Below, one piece after another: positions 37,530-47,178 of a stretch of 59,530 nucleotides of DNA. This stretch comes from Jiella sonneratiae (GTDB lineage: Bacteria; Pseudomonadota; Alphaproteobacteria; Rhizobiales; Rhizobiaceae): the NCBI RefSeq assembly GCF_017353515.1, contig NZ_JAFMPY010000029.1, positions 1 through 59,530 of the forward strand, given 5' to 3'. A program made the translations under genes and the position numbers. How positions within the stretch are numbered: the first letter of the stretch is position 1; every line of letters starts with the position of its first letter. The notes beneath the pieces were generated by a model that saw only the letters and a program-made list of their open reading frames with translations, ran no database searches and was not told where the DNA came from.

Positions 37530-37596
37530 AGTTCGAGAATCGCCGGCGGCCATCCCGCCGGCGCCGTCCTTTCACGTTTCAATCGGAGAAGAATTC

Positions 37597-38124
37597 ATGC
37601 GTCTCACGACGACCACGATCGCTGCGGCCGCGATCATCTGCGCCGCGAGCCTTCCCGCCGGCGCCCATTCCTACAAGGTCGGCACGCTCGAGATCGGCCA
37701 TCCCTGGAGCCGCGCGACGCTGCCCAATGCGCCGGTCGCGGGCGGCTACATGACCATCACCAACACCGGCAAGACCGCCGACAGGCTGCTCGGGGGCACC
37801 ACGCCGGCCGCCGCGAAGGTCGAGCTGCACGAAATGAAGATGGAGGGCGACGTCATGACGATGCGTCCGCTGAAGGAGGGCCTCGAGCTGCCGCCCGGCG
37901 AAACGGTGAGGCTGGCGCCCGGCGGCTACCATCTGATGCTGATGAAGCCGTCCAAGCGCTTCGAAGAGGGCGAGCGCGTCCCCCTGACCCTCACCTTCGA
38001 GAAGGCGGGAGAGGTGAAGGTCGACCTTGCCGTCGACAAGCCCGACGCGATGGGCAAGGCGCCCGACGCCCATGCCGGTCACAACGGTCATGCCGGGCAG
38101 AAGACGGGCGCCAAGTCCAAATAG
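37597..38124 (+). CDS. copper chaperone PCu(A)C family protein
   Basis: A 175-aa periplasmic copper chaperone that delivers Cu(I) to cytochrome c oxidase. After the signal peptide (1-23), the copper ligands appear as H78 and M89 region (H-E-M-K-M ... M-T-M) and H112 with M114/M116 (Y-H-L-M-L-M), the H-x-nM and H-x-M pattern of the family. A His-rich tail (D-A-H-A-G-H-N-G-H) adds possible metal sites. A GGAGAA ribosome site precedes the ATG. It is probably co-transcribed with the upstream Cys-rich protein. Confidence 0.9.
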   Translation: MRLTTTTIAAAAIICAASLPAGAHSYKVGTLEIGHPWSRATLPNAPVAGGYMTITNTGKTADRLLGGTTPAAAKVELHEMKMEGDVMTMRPLKEGLELPPGETVRLAPGGYHLMLMKPSKRFEEGERVPLTLTFEKAGEVKVDLAVDKPDAMGKAPDAHAGHNGHAGQKTGAKSK

Positions 38125-38245
38125 GCGCCGGCCGGAAGCCTTGCGCGGCGGCATCGAGGCGGCCCGCCGCAACCGTCGAGAGAGGGGCGGCGCGCTCGGC
38201 GTGTCGCCCGCCGGCGGTCCGGAACGTCCGGGCGGCGGATGCCGC

Positions 38246-38629
38246 TCACCAGTCCCGCTTGGTCGGCGGCTCGTCCACTTCGATCCGCACGGCGGTCGGA
38301 TAGAAGGCGATGTAACCGGCGATCTCCTGGACGCCCCCGTGCGGCGTCTCGTAGGACCAGGCGGCGTCTTCGGCCGCCCGGCCCATCGCCGTGATCGTCC
38401 AGTAGCGGGCCTCGCCCTTGTGGGGGCAGGTCGTGCGCTTGTCCGTCGCGGCGAAATAGGCCATCTCCACCCGGTCGCGCGGAATGTAGTAGACGGGCGC
38501 GTGGCCGTCCTCGACGAGTTTCAGCGCCTCCTTGGTCGAGGCGATGACGACGTCGTCGAAATAGACGGTGACCGGATGCGGCTCGGGCGTGATCGTGATC
38601 CGCTGACGGGTTTCTTCGGGGCTTGCCAT
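38246..38629 (-). CDS. DUF427 domain-containing protein
   Basis: A 127-aa protein. The DUF427 landmarks are [33 protein letters not shown] and the C-terminal A-F-Y-P-T-A-V. The family is small, widely distributed and of unknown function. GGGAGA precedes the ATG. It is divergent from betB, with a 175-bp region between them. Confidence 0.9.
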   Translation of the reverse strand: MASPEETRQRITITPEPHPVTVYFDDVVIASTKEALKLVEDGHAPVYYIPRDRVEMAYFAATDKRTTCPHKGEARYWTITAMGRAAEDAAWSYETPHGGVQEIAGYIAFYPTAVRIEVDEPPTKRDW

Positions 38630-38804
38630 TGCGGTCTCCCTTATTCGCTTTCACCAGGAACTGCGGGAGCGGCGCTTTCGATCCCCGCCGGCACCCGGCG
38701 ATCCCGCCGATCGGAGGAAGCGGTTGGCGTTCGCGCGTTCCGGCCGATATGAAGCGCCGACGCAAGAACCGGTCGGTCCGACCCGCATCGAGGAGCCCGA
38801 AGCC

Positions 38805-40268
38805 ATGCGAGCCCAGCCCGAAGCCTCCCATTACGTCGACGGCGCCTATGTCGACGACACCGCCGGCGAGGCTTTCGAAAGCCTCTACCCGGCGACCGGC
38901 GAAACGCTGGCGAGGCTCCATGCCGCCACCCCGGCGCTGCTCGAGCGCGCCGTCGCGGCCGCCCGCCGCGGCCAGGCGGAATGGGCGGCAAGGAGCGGCG
39001 CCGAGCGCTCTCGCGTCCTCAGGCGGGCGGCGGAGATCATGCGCGAGAGGAACGAGGAGCTCAGCCAGATCGAGACCCTCGACACCGGCAAGGCGATCCA
39101 GGAGACGCGGGTGGCGGACGCCGCCTCCGGCGCCGACTGCATCGAGTATTTCGCCGCGCTTGCCGCCGACATGCGCGGCGCCCACATCCCGCTCTCCAAC
39201 GGCTTCGCCTACACCCGCCACGAGCCGCTCGGCATCTGTGCGGGTATCGGCGCCTGGAACTATCCGATCCAGATCGCCTCGTGGAAGAGCGCGCCGGCGC
39301 TCGCCTGCGGCAATGCGATGATCTTCAAGCCATCGGACGTGACGCCGCTTTCGGCCCTCAAGCTCGCCGAGATCTATACCGAGGCGGGGCTGCCGGCCGG
39401 CGTCTTCAACGTGCTGCAGGGCAAGGGCCCGCTGGGGGCGGCGCTCGCCTCGCATCCGGCGATCGCCAAGGTCTCGGTCACCGGCTCCGTCGGCACCGGC
39501 GCGAAGGTGATGGGTGCGGCTTCCGAGACGACCAAGCACGTCACCCTCGAACTCGGCGGCAAGTCGCCGATCCTCGTCTTCGCCGACGCCGATCTCGATG
39601 CGGCGGTCTCCGGCGCGATCCTCGGCAATTTCTACTCGACCGGCCAGATCTGCTCGAACGGCACCCGCGTCTTCGTCGAAAGGAGCGTGCGCGCGGCCTT
39701 CGTCGAACGGCTCTGCGAAAGGGTGCAGGCGATCCGGCTCGGCGATCCGCTCGATCCCGAGACCCATCTCGGCCCGCTGGTCTCCAGGGCGCAGTACGAC
39801 AAGGTGCTGGAATATCTGAAGATCGGCAGCAGCGAGGGCGCGAGCCTGGCCTGCGGCGGAAAGGCGGCGAAGGTCGCGGGCATGGAGCGCGGCTTCTTCG
39901 TCGAGCCGACGGTCTTCACCGACGTCGCCGACGGCATGCGCATCGCCAGCGAGGAGATCTTCGGACCGGTGATGTGCGTCATGGATTTCGACGGCGAGGA
40001 CGAGGCGATCGCGAGAGCCAACGCCACCGATTTCGGCCTCGCCGCCGGCATCTACACGCGCGATCTGTCGCGGGCGCACCGGATGGCGGCGCGTGTCGAG
40101 GCGGGGACGGTGTGGATCAACGCCTACAATCTGACCCCGGTGGAGATGCCCTTCGGCGGCGTCAAGCGCTCGGGCATCGGCCGCGAGAACGGCCGCGAGG
40201 CGCTCGAACACTACAGCCAGGTGAAGTCGGTCTATGTCGCGACGGGGCCGGAGGCGGCGCCCTACTGA
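38805..40268 (+). CDS. betB: betaine-aldehyde dehydrogenase
   Basis: A 487-aa NAD(P)-dependent aldehyde dehydrogenase. E249 (L-E-L-G-G-K-S) and C283 (G-Q-I-C-S-N-G-T) are the catalytic pair, and W-N-Y-P is the nucleotide-site motif. The sequence style and length fit BetB, which oxidises betaine aldehyde to the osmoprotectant glycine betaine; other aldehyde dehydrogenases cannot be excluded. GAGGAG precedes the ATG. betA and betI are not adjacent; choline-sulfatase betC is 19 kb away. Confidence 0.85.
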   Translation: MRAQPEASHYVDGAYVDDTAGEAFESLYPATGETLARLHAATPALLERAVAAARRGQAEWAARSGAERSRVLRRAAEIMRERNEELSQIETLDTGKAIQETRVADAASGADCIEYFAALAADMRGAHIPLSNGFAYTRHEPLGICAGIGAWNYPIQIASWKSAPALACGNAMIFKPSDVTPLSALKLAEIYTEAGLPAGVFNVLQGKGPLGAALASHPAIAKVSVTGSVGTGAKVMGAASETTKHVTLELGGKSPILVFADADLDAAVSGAILGNFYSTGQICSNGTRVFVERSVRAAFVERLCERVQAIRLGDPLDPETHLGPLVSRAQYDKVLEYLKIGSSEGASLACGGKAAKVAGMERGFFVEPTVFTDVADGMRIASEEIFGPVMCVMDFDGEDEAIARANATDFGLAAGIYTRDLSRAHRMAARVEAGTVWINAYNLTPVEMPFGGVKRSGIGRENGREALEHYSQVKSVYVATGPEAAPY

Positions 40269-40375
40269 CGCCGCCGGACCATTCGGGCGACGCGATCGAC
40301 CCGACGTTGACAACCGGGCCTCGAAGCTGTTTGCCCTAGGCACAGCTGTGTGTGGCCGCGTTGGAGGAGCATTTC

Positions 40376-40933
40376 GTGCAGCCAGAGGAGGCGCGGACGG
40401 TTCTCGTCGCGATCATGGGCCGTCTCGCCGCGGGCGACGAGGCCGCGCTCGGCGAGCTCTACCGCCGGACGGGGGCGAAGCTTTTCGGTGTCTGCCTGCG
40501 TATATTGAATGACCGCGAGGAAGCCGAGGACGTTCTCCAGGACGTCTATCTGACCGCCTGGCGGCGCGCCGACAGCTTCGACGCCGGACGCGCGAGCCCG
40601 ATCACCTGGCTCGCCACCATTGCCCGCAACCGCTCGATCGACCGGCTGCGGCAGATCGGGCGGCGGGGCGGCGACCGCCCGATGGAAGAGGCGGCGGAAG
40701 TCGCCGAGACCGGACCGTCGGCCTTCGACCGCCTCGCCGAGGTGGACGAGGGCCGCCGTCTCGGCGATTGCCTGCGCACGCTCGACGAGCGCACGCGGGA
40801 ATCCATTGCCGCCGCCTTCTTCGGCGGCATGACATATGAACAGCTCGCTGCGGGGCTCTCGGTGCCGCTCGGGACGATCAAGAGCCGGATCAGGCGCGGC
40901 CTGATCAGATTGAAGGAGTGTCTGTCGCAATGA
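40376..40933 (+). CDS. ECF-family RNA polymerase sigma factor
   Basis: A 185-aa extracytoplasmic-function sigma factor. Region 2 (D-V-L-Q-D-V-Y-L-T-A-W-R-R) and region 4 (M-T-Y-E-Q-L-A-A and G-T-I-K-S-R-I-R-R-G-L) are present; the SigK/SigL-like type fits the RskA-type partner downstream. The start is GTG at 40376 because GGAGGAG (40363-40369) sits 6 bases ahead; the frame is open further upstream. It overlaps the anti-sigma gene by 4 bp. Confidence 0.88.
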   Translation: MQPEEARTVLVAIMGRLAAGDEAALGELYRRTGAKLFGVCLRILNDREEAEDVLQDVYLTAWRRADSFDAGRASPITWLATIARNRSIDRLRQIGRRGGDRPMEEAAEVAETGPSAFDRLAEVDEGRRLGDCLRTLDERTRESIAAAFFGGMTYEQLAAGLSVPLGTIKSRIRRGLIRLKECLSQ

Positions 40934-41676
40934 ACGATCTGCGCCGCGACGACGGTGACGAGGCGGATCCGGCCGCCGAGTACGCGCTCGGCGTGCTCGA
41001 CGGTGCCGATCGTCGCGCCGCGCAGCGCCGGATCGAGCGCGATCCGGCCTTCGCCGCCGAGGTGGCCGCGTGGGACGCGCGTCTGGCACCGCTCTATGCG
41101 GCGATCCAGCCGGTGGAGCCGCCGGCCGGCGTCTGGCCCGGCATCGCCGGCGAACTGGCGCGCATGCGCCGCGTCGCGGCGGCCGACGGCCGCGAGCGGC
41201 CGCGCGGCCGGCGGGTCTCCGGCATCTGGCAGTGGATCGGCCTGTCCGGCATGGGCCTTGCGGCGGCGAGCCTCGCCGCGCTGATCCTGGTTTCCGGCAA
41301 TCTCGCCGGGCTCGGGACGGGCAACACGGGCGACGTCTTCGAAAACGTCCTCGTCGGCACGCTGGCGAGCGACCAGGGGCAGGCCCTCTTCACGGTGGTG
41401 ATGGACCGCGACCACGACATCGCGACGCTGATTCCGGTCACCCACGAGAATCACGGCAACCGCGTGCCGGAGCTCTGGGTGGTGCCGCCGAACGGCGGGG
41501 CGCCGCTGTCGCTCGGCCTGATCAATGCCGAGCGGCCGGCCCAGATCCATTTCAAGAACCGGCCGGTGGGAGAACCCAAGGCGGCGCTCGCCGTCTCGCT
41601 CGAACCCCCCGGCGGCTCGCCCACCGGCCAGCCGACCGGCCCGGTCGTTGCCTCCGGGGCGCTCGACAGGATCTGA
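40930..41676 (+). CDS. RskA-type membrane anti-sigma factor
   Basis: A 248-aa protein with a cytoplasmic N-terminal sigma-binding region (A-A-E-Y-A-L-G-V-L-D near residue 20), one transmembrane segment (about 102-122) and an extracytoplasmic RskA domain (P-E-L-W-V-V-P-P-N-G-G motif). It should hold the ECF sigma factor inactive until a signal triggers release. The ATGA overlap with the sigma gene ensures balanced production. Confidence 0.88.
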   Translation: MNDLRRDDGDEADPAAEYALGVLDGADRRAAQRRIERDPAFAAEVAAWDARLAPLYAAIQPVEPPAGVWPGIAGELARMRRVAAADGRERPRGRRVSGIWQWIGLSGMGLAAASLAALILVSGNLAGLGTGNTGDVFENVLVGTLASDQGQALFTVVMDRDHDIATLIPVTHENHGNRVPELWVVPPNGGAPLSLGLINAERPAQIHFKNRPVGEPKAALAVSLEPPGGSPTGQPTGPVVASGALDRI

Positions 41677-41740
41677 CGGACGACGGCACCCGCCCGTTTC
41701 GGCCGGGATCTGCGCCGGGACGATTTTGCTTCGCGCCGCG

Positions 41741-41920
41741 ATGCTGTACGGCCTCGGCACCATGAGCAAACTCTTCTCGATCCTGTTCGTCCTGTTGATG
41801 GGCGCCCATCTCATCCGCCCGCTCGGCCTGCCCGGGCTGAGGAAGCGCGGCGATTTCTGGAAGATCGCCGCCGTCGGCCTCGTCCTCTTCGGTCTCGTCA
41901 TCCTGATCCGCCCCGAGTGA
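41741..41920 (+). CDS. small two-helix membrane protein
   Basis: A 59-aa protein with two hydrophobic segments (about 8-24 and 41-56) separated by a basic loop with R-P-L-G-L-P-G-L-R-K-R. The loop and helices are well ordered and look like a conserved Hyphomicrobiales small membrane protein, but I know no function. A second Met at residue 8 is an alternative start. It lies 64 bp after the anti-sigma gene. Confidence 0.6.
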   Translation: MLYGLGTMSKLFSILFVLLMGAHLIRPLGLPGLRKRGDFWKIAAVGLVLFGLVILIRPE

Positions 41921-42194
41921 GGGCGGCCGGGCCCGCCGCGATGCGGGTCGGCGGCCCTCATGGGCGGGGGGGGGCGGGCATAGGGCGTCCGGGGCCGGCA
42001 AGACGTATACGTTGCGCCCTCTTGCGGCCGGCGGCGGCGTTTCTGCCGGTCCGTCCGGCGCCGTAGCGACGGAGGCCTTTCCACACTGTCGACGGCGAAA
42101 TTCCGGTGCGCGCGACTGGCCTGTTGCGCTTCCGCGGCGAAGCGGACAGTATGCGCCCAAAAAATACGTTGCAAATCGATCCGGGGGGTAGTGG

Positions 42195-43259
42195 ATGGCA
42201 TCGGTGACGTTCAAGGACGTCCGCAAAGCGTTCGGTACGGTGGAGGTCCTGCACGGCGTCTCGATCGCCATCGAGGAAGGCGAATTCGTCGTCCTCGTCG
42301 GCCCGTCGGGCTGCGGCAAGTCGACGCTGCTGCGCATGCTCGCCGGTCTGGAGCACGTCACCGCCGGCGAGATCTGGATCGGTGACCGGGTGGTCAACGC
42401 GCTGCCGCCGAAAGAGCGCGACATCGCCATGGTGTTCCAGAACTACGCGCTCTACCCGCACATCACCGTCGCCGAGAACATGGGCTTCTCCCTGAAGCTG
42501 AAGGGCGTCGGGAAGGCCGAGATCGCCGAGCGGGTCCGGCCCGCGGCGGAGATCCTCGGCCTCAGCCATCTCCTCGACCGCTATCCGCGCCAGCTCTCCG
42601 GCGGCCAGCGCCAGCGCGTCGCGATGGGCCGGGCGATCGTCCGCGAGCCGCAGGTCTTCCTGTTCGACGAGCCGCTCTCCAACCTCGACGCCAAGCTGCG
42701 CGTCTCGATGCGCTCGGAGATGAAGAACCTCCACCAGCGGTTGAAGACGACGACCGTCTACGTCACCCACGACCAGATCGAGGCGATGACCATGGCCGAC
42801 AAGATCGTCGTGATGCACGACGGCGCGGTCGCGCAGGTCGGCGCGCCGCTCGAACTCTACGACCGGCCGGACAACCTGTTCGTCGCCGGTTTCATCGGCT
42901 CGCCGGCAATGAATTTCCTGACCGGCCATATCGAGGGCGGCGATGCCCGGCGCTTCGTCACAGGCGACGGCCACGTCCTGCCGGTCGGCCGGCCGGGCAC
43001 CGCTGCGGCTGGGGCCGAACTGATCTACGGCGTGCGGCCGGAAAGCTTCCACCTCGGCGGCGACGTGCCGCTGACGGTCGACGTCGTCGAGCCGACCGGC
43101 TCCGAGACCCACGTCCTCGCCAGGCTCGGCAAGACCGAGGTGACCTGCGTCTTCCGCGAGCGCATCGCGGCGCGGCCGGGCGAGGAGATCCGGGTCGGCA
43201 TCGATCCCGAGAGCGTCCACGTCTTCGACGCCAAGTCGGGAGAGCGGGTTTCGGCATAG
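42195..43259 (+). CDS. sugar ABC transporter ATPase, UgpC/MalK type
   Basis: A 354-aa ABC ATPase. Walker A is G-P-S-G-C-G-K-S-T, Q-loop F-Q-N-Y-A-L-Y, signature L-S-G-G-Q-R-Q-R, Walker B F-L-F-D-E-P-L-S-N-L-D and H-loop T-H-D-Q. The C-terminal TOBE domain (about 270-350) is typical of carbohydrate importers of the CUT1 class. It heads a cassette of ATPase, binding protein and two permeases. The sugar cannot be deduced; glycerol phosphate, alpha-glucosides and others are possible. Confidence 0.92.
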   Translation: MASVTFKDVRKAFGTVEVLHGVSIAIEEGEFVVLVGPSGCGKSTLLRMLAGLEHVTAGEIWIGDRVVNALPPKERDIAMVFQNYALYPHITVAENMGFSLKLKGVGKAEIAERVRPAAEILGLSHLLDRYPRQLSGGQRQRVAMGRAIVREPQVFLFDEPLSNLDAKLRVSMRSEMKNLHQRLKTTTVYVTHDQIEAMTMADKIVVMHDGAVAQVGAPLELYDRPDNLFVAGFIGSPAMNFLTGHIEGGDARRFVTGDGHVLPVGRPGTAAAGAELIYGVRPESFHLGGDVPLTVDVVEPTGSETHVLARLGKTEVTCVFRERIAARPGEEIRVGIDPESVHVFDAKSGERVSA

Positions 43260-43405
43260 GCAAGATTGCGGCGACCTCGGGCGCGATGCGTCAAGCCGCA
43301 GCGTTCCGGCCGCCGGCCGGAGGCGAGGAAGAGGTCGAAAGCGGCGCCGCCGAGGAGGGTGGCGCCATCAGGCAGTGACATTCGGTGTGACAGGGAGGAA
43401 ACGTC

Positions 43406-44722
43406 ATGACCATCAATCGCAGGACGCTCATGCAGGGCGCGGCCGGCATCGCCGCCGGCGCGGCCCTCGGCAGCCCCTTCGGCGCCGGCCGGGCCTTCGC
43501 GGCGGGCTCGATGCCGCAGTTCAAGCCGGAGGAGGGCGCCTCGCTGCGCCTGCTGCGCTGGGTGCCCTTCGTCTCCGGCGAGGAGGCGGCCTTCAACGCC
43601 AACACCAAGGCCTTCACCGAGGCGACCGGCGTCGAGGTCCGCATCGACCAGGAAAGCTGGGAGGACGTGCGTCCGAAGGCCGCCGTCGCCGCGAATGTCG
43701 GCTCCGGGCCGGACATGGTGATGAGCTGGTTCGACGATCCGTTCCAGTATCCCGACAAGCTCGTCGACGTCACCGACCTCGGCAACGCGCTGGGCGAGGC
43801 GAATGGCGGCTGGTACGACGGCCTGAAGGGCTACGCCACCCAGGGCGACAAGTTCATCGCCATCCCGCTCTGCGCCATCGGCAACGCCATCTGCTACCGC
43901 GACAGCCACATGAAGGCGGCGGGCTTCTCGGAATTTCCCAAGGACACCGACGGTTTCCTCGAGCTCTGCAAGGCGATGAAGGACAAGGGCACGCCCGCCG
44001 GCTTCCCGCACGGCAAGGCGGTCGGCGACGGCAACAACTACGCCCACTGGCTGCTCTGGAGCCACGGCGGCATGACCGTCGACGAGAACGGCAAGCCGGC
44101 GATCAACAGCCCCGAGACCAAGGCCGCCGTCGAATACGCCAAGAAGCTCTATGCGACCTTCATCCCGGGCACCGAGAGCTGGCTCGACATCAACAACAAC
44201 CGCGCCTTCCTGGCCGGCCAGATCTCGCTGACGGCGAACGGCGTCTCGCTGTACTACGCCGCCAAGAAGGATCCGGCGATGGCCGAGATCGCCGAGGACA
44301 TCCGGACGACGAACCTGCCGATCGGCCCGGTCGGCAAGTCGGTGGAACTGCACCAGACCTCGACGATCAACATCTTCAAGCACACCAAATATCCTGAAGC
44401 GGCGAAGGCCTGGATCGCCTTCATGTTCCAGCCGGAGAAGTTCAACGCCTGGCTGGAAGGCGCCAGCGCCTACTGCTGCCAGCCGCTCAAGGCCTTCGCC
44501 GACAATCCGGTGTGGTCGTCGAACCCGGTGCACAAGGCCTATGCCAACGCCTCCGCGAGCCTCAGGCCGAACGGCTATGCCGGGCCTCTCGGACCGGCAT
44601 CGGCGGGCGTCATGGCCGACTACGTTCTCGTCGACATGTTCGCCGAGGCGGTCACCGGCCAGCGCTCCACCGAGGACGCGATCGCCAATGCCGAACGGCG
44701 GATCAAGCGGTATTATCGGTAA
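43406..44722 (+). CDS. sugar ABC transporter substrate-binding protein (Tat-type signal)
   Basis: A 438-aa periplasmic binding protein of the extracellular solute-binding family 1. The signal N-R-R-T-L-M-Q-G-A-A-G has the twin Arg of a Tat substrate rather than a plain Sec signal. The mature part starts after A-F-A-A and has the V-R-I-D-Q-E-S-W-E segment common to CUT1 binders. It follows the ATPase gene by 146 bp and is separated from its permeases by two large palindromic elements. Confidence 0.9.
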   Translation: MTINRRTLMQGAAGIAAGAALGSPFGAGRAFAAGSMPQFKPEEGASLRLLRWVPFVSGEEAAFNANTKAFTEATGVEVRIDQESWEDVRPKAAVAANVGSGPDMVMSWFDDPFQYPDKLVDVTDLGNALGEANGGWYDGLKGYATQGDKFIAIPLCAIGNAICYRDSHMKAAGFSEFPKDTDGFLELCKAMKDKGTPAGFPHGKAVGDGNNYAHWLLWSHGGMTVDENGKPAINSPETKAAVEYAKKLYATFIPGTESWLDINNNRAFLAGQISLTANGVSLYYAAKKDPAMAEIAEDIRTTNLPIGPVGKSVELHQTSTINIFKHTKYPEAAKAWIAFMFQPEKFNAWLEGASAYCCQPLKAFADNPVWSSNPVHKAYANASASLRPNGYAGPLGPASAGVMADYVLVDMFAEAVTGQRSTEDAIANAERRIKRYYR

Positions 44723-44766
44723 GGAGGAGGCGCCGCGCCGATCCGGTGCGGCGCTGAAATAGCCTC

Positions 44767-44913
44767 CCTCATCCTGAGGTGCTCACCCGCTCATCTGAGC
44801 GGGTGAGCCTCGAAGGGCGAGGGGGCGCTTGGTGCCGCATCGAAACCAGGCGGGGTCACCCTCGCCCTTCGAGGCTCCCCGTCGCAGGCTCCGGTTCGCA
44901 CCTCAGGATGAGG
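44767..44913. repeat. 147-bp nested palindromic intergenic element
   Basis: The outer arms CCTCATCCTGAGGTGC (44767-44782) and its exact complement (44898-44913) enclose a 13-bp perfect hairpin (44781-44793 with 44796-44808, loop TC). They also enclose a second perfect 19-bp inverted pair (44805-44823 with 44859-44877). This mosaic resembles palindromic intergenic repeats spread through Hyphomicrobiales genomes. Confidence 0.85.
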
Positions 44914-45075
44914 ATGATCCGGTGCCGCGACGGCCCCTCATCCAGGACCTCTCGAGTTCATCGAAGGGGGGTAGGGGCGAGAGGGTTCGGGCGGCATCGC
45001 CGCCGCGGCGGGGTCTGGTCGGCGAGCGGCTTTCGAGGGCCGTCTGCTCGGAAGGGTCGGGGCAGAAGTTGAAAC

Positions 45076-45210
45076 CTCGTCATTCTCTGGCCCCGTCCCG
45101 AGAATCCAGGGGCGGTTGGCGCCGCATCGGCCGCGTCCGCCCCTTTGCGGCCGGAGCTGGCAGGGCCGACGATCTCCGGGATCTCGGGACGGGGCCCGAC
45201 AATGACGAAG
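45076..45210. repeat. 135-bp imperfect inverted-repeat element
   Basis: Arms 45076-45107 and 45178-45210 are imperfect complements of about 32 bp centred on GGCCCCGTCCCGAGA, with a GGGGCGG/CCGCCCC inner stem (45109-45115 with 45137-45143). The CGTCATT...CCCGAGA wording is that of a repetitive palindrome family common in Alphaproteobacteria. It would form a very stable mRNA hairpin. Confidence 0.75.
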
Positions 45211-45306
45211 CGTCGAGGGTGTCGCCCGATCGGGGGCGTCCGTCGACTGAATTGCATGTCCCGTCGGTCGGACGGGCGAAGAGAGCATCTCAGGGAGCCT
45301 CGGTCG

Positions 45307-46260
45307 ATGGCCGCCATAGACACCACCGGATCACGCGGCACGGCGAGGCCGCGCCCCGGTCTCCTCCGCCGCTTCGTCGAAAGCCGCAACGGCCTCGGCT
45401 TCCTGTTCATGCTGCCGGCGGCGGTGTTTCTGCTCTGCTTCCTCACCTATCCGCTCGGCCTCGGCGTCTGGCTCGGCTTCACCGATGCCTCGATCGGCCG
45501 GTCGGGGCAGTGGATCGGCTTCGAGAACTACGCCTGGCTGTTCGACGATCCGGTGTTCTGGCTGTCGGTCTACAACACGCTGCTCTACACGATCGTCGCC
45601 TCGATCCTGAAATTCGCCCTCGGCCTGTGGCTCGCCCTGATCCTCAACGAGCACCTGCCGTTCAAGACCTTTTTCCGGGCGATCATCCTCCTGCCCTGGG
45701 TGGTGCCGACGGTGCTCTCGGCGCTGGCCTTCTGGTGGATCTACGATTCGCAGTTCTCGATCATCTCCTGGGTGCTGATGCAGTGGGGCTGGATCGACCG
45801 GCCGATCAACTTCCTCGGCGATCCGACCAATGCCCGCGCCGCGGTCATCGCCGCCAATGTCTGGCGCGGCATCCCCTTCGTCGCCATCTCGCTGCTCGCC
45901 GGCCTGCAGACCATCCCGCAGTCGCTGAACGAGGCCGCCGCCCTCGACGGCGCGACGTCGTGGCAGCGCTTCACCAAGGTGACGCTGCCGCTGCTCACCC
46001 CGATCATCGCCGTGGTGATGACCTTCTCGGTGCTGTTCACCTTCACCGACTTCCAGCTGATCTACGTCCTGACCCGCGGCGGCCCGGTGAACGCCACCCA
46101 CCTGATGGCGACGCTCTCCTTCCAGCGGGCGATCCCGGGCGGCCAGCTCGGCGAGGGCGCGGCGATCGCCGTCGCGATGATCCCGTTCCTGCTCGCCGCG
46201 ATCCTGTTCTCCTTCTTCGGTCTGCAGCGCCGCAAATGGCAGCAGGGCGGAGCCGACTGA
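45307..46260 (+). CDS. sugar ABC transporter permease (MalF type)
   Basis: A 317-aa inner-membrane permease with six hydrophobic segments after a 40-residue basic N-terminus. The E-A-A-A-L-D-G-A-T-S-W-Q-R-F coupling helix (EAA motif) is clear. It pairs with the next gene. The ATG at 45307 was chosen because the frame upstream passes through the repeat region and has no ribosome site. Confidence 0.9.
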   Translation: MAAIDTTGSRGTARPRPGLLRRFVESRNGLGFLFMLPAAVFLLCFLTYPLGLGVWLGFTDASIGRSGQWIGFENYAWLFDDPVFWLSVYNTLLYTIVASILKFALGLWLALILNEHLPFKTFFRAIILLPWVVPTVLSALAFWWIYDSQFSIISWVLMQWGWIDRPINFLGDPTNARAAVIAANVWRGIPFVAISLLAGLQTIPQSLNEAAALDGATSWQRFTKVTLPLLTPIIAVVMTFSVLFTFTDFQLIYVLTRGGPVNATHLMATLSFQRAIPGGQLGEGAAIAVAMIPFLLAAILFSFFGLQRRKWQQGGAD

Positions 46261-46275
46261 GGAAAGACCCGTTCG

Positions 46276-47178
46276 ATGAGCCAGCCGTCCGTTTCCGCAA
46301 ACCGCCCGGCGATCCACGACGATTCCGAAGGCATGGACCAGTTCGACACGCCGCTGCGGCGGATCTTCGTCGTCTATCTGCCGCTCGCCTGCTTCATCTT
46401 CGTGCTGCTGTTTCCCTTCTACTGGATGGCGATCACCGCCATCAAACCGGATCACCAGCTCACCAACTACAAGGACTACAGCCCGTTCTGGGTGGTCAAT
46501 CCGACCCTCGAACACATCAGGTACCTTCTGTTCGAGACCTCCTATCCGGGCTGGCTGTGGAACACGATGCTGGTCGCCGTCGCCTCGACCTTCATCTCGC
46601 TCTTCGCCTCGGTCTTCGCGGCCTATGCCATCGAACGCATCCGCTTCACCGGCGCGCGGACGACCGGCCTCATGATCTTCCTCGCCTATCTCGTGCCCCC
46701 GTCGATCCTGTTCATCCCGCTCGCCTTCATCGTCTTCCAGGTCGGCATCTTCGATTCGCGCCTGGCGCTGATCCTGACCTATCCGACCTTCCTCATCCCC
46801 TTCTGCACGTGGCTTTTGATGGGTTATTTCCGGACGATCCCGTTCGAACTCGAGGAATCGGCGCTGGTCGACGGCGCGACGCGCTGGCAGATCCTCACCA
46901 GGGTGGTGCTGCCCTTGGCCGTGCCCGGCCTGATCTCCGCCGGCATCTTCGCCTTCACGCTCTCGTGGAACGAGTTCATCTACGCGCTGACCTTCATCTC
47001 CTCTTCGGAGAACAAGACGGTGCCGGTCGGCGTCCTCACCGAACTTGTCAGGGGCGACATCTACGAATGGGGTGCCCTGATGTCCGGCGCGCTGCTCGGC
47101 TCGCTGCCGGTGGTGATCCTCTATTCCTTCTTCGTCGATTACTACGTTTCGTCGATGACCGGCGCCGTGAAGGAATAG
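46276..47178 (+). CDS. sugar ABC transporter permease (MalG type)
   Basis: A 300-aa permease. The EAA-type coupling motif reads E-E-S-A-L-V-D-G-A-T-R-W-Q-I, and F-T-L-S-W-N-E-F-I-Y-A-L is the conserved MalG C-terminal segment. It starts 15 bp after the partner permease and ends the transporter cassette. Confidence 0.9.
   Translation: MSQPSVSANRPAIHDDSEGMDQFDTPLRRIFVVYLPLACFIFVLLFPFYWMAITAIKPDHQLTNYKDYSPFWVVNPTLEHIRYLLFETSYPGWLWNTMLVAVASTFISLFASVFAAYAIERIRFTGARTTGLMIFLAYLVPPSILFIPLAFIVFQVGIFDSRLALILTYPTFLIPFCTWLLMGYFRTIPFELEESALVDGATRWQILTRVVLPLAVPGLISAGIFAFTLSWNEFIYALTFISSSENKTVPVGVLTELVRGDIYEWGALMSGALLGSLPVVILYSFFVDYYVSSMTGAVKE

Larger units (their letters stand above)
44723..45306. other. 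584-bp intergenic region filled by two palindromic elements
   Basis: No gene is seen between the binding protein and first permease. Almost the whole stretch is made of two inverted-repeat elements (44767-44913 and 45076-45210). Between them lie further GC-rich inverted fragments (for example CCCCTCATCC at about 44935). A small CCCGTC/GACGGG hairpin lies near the permease start. Confidence 0.7.
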
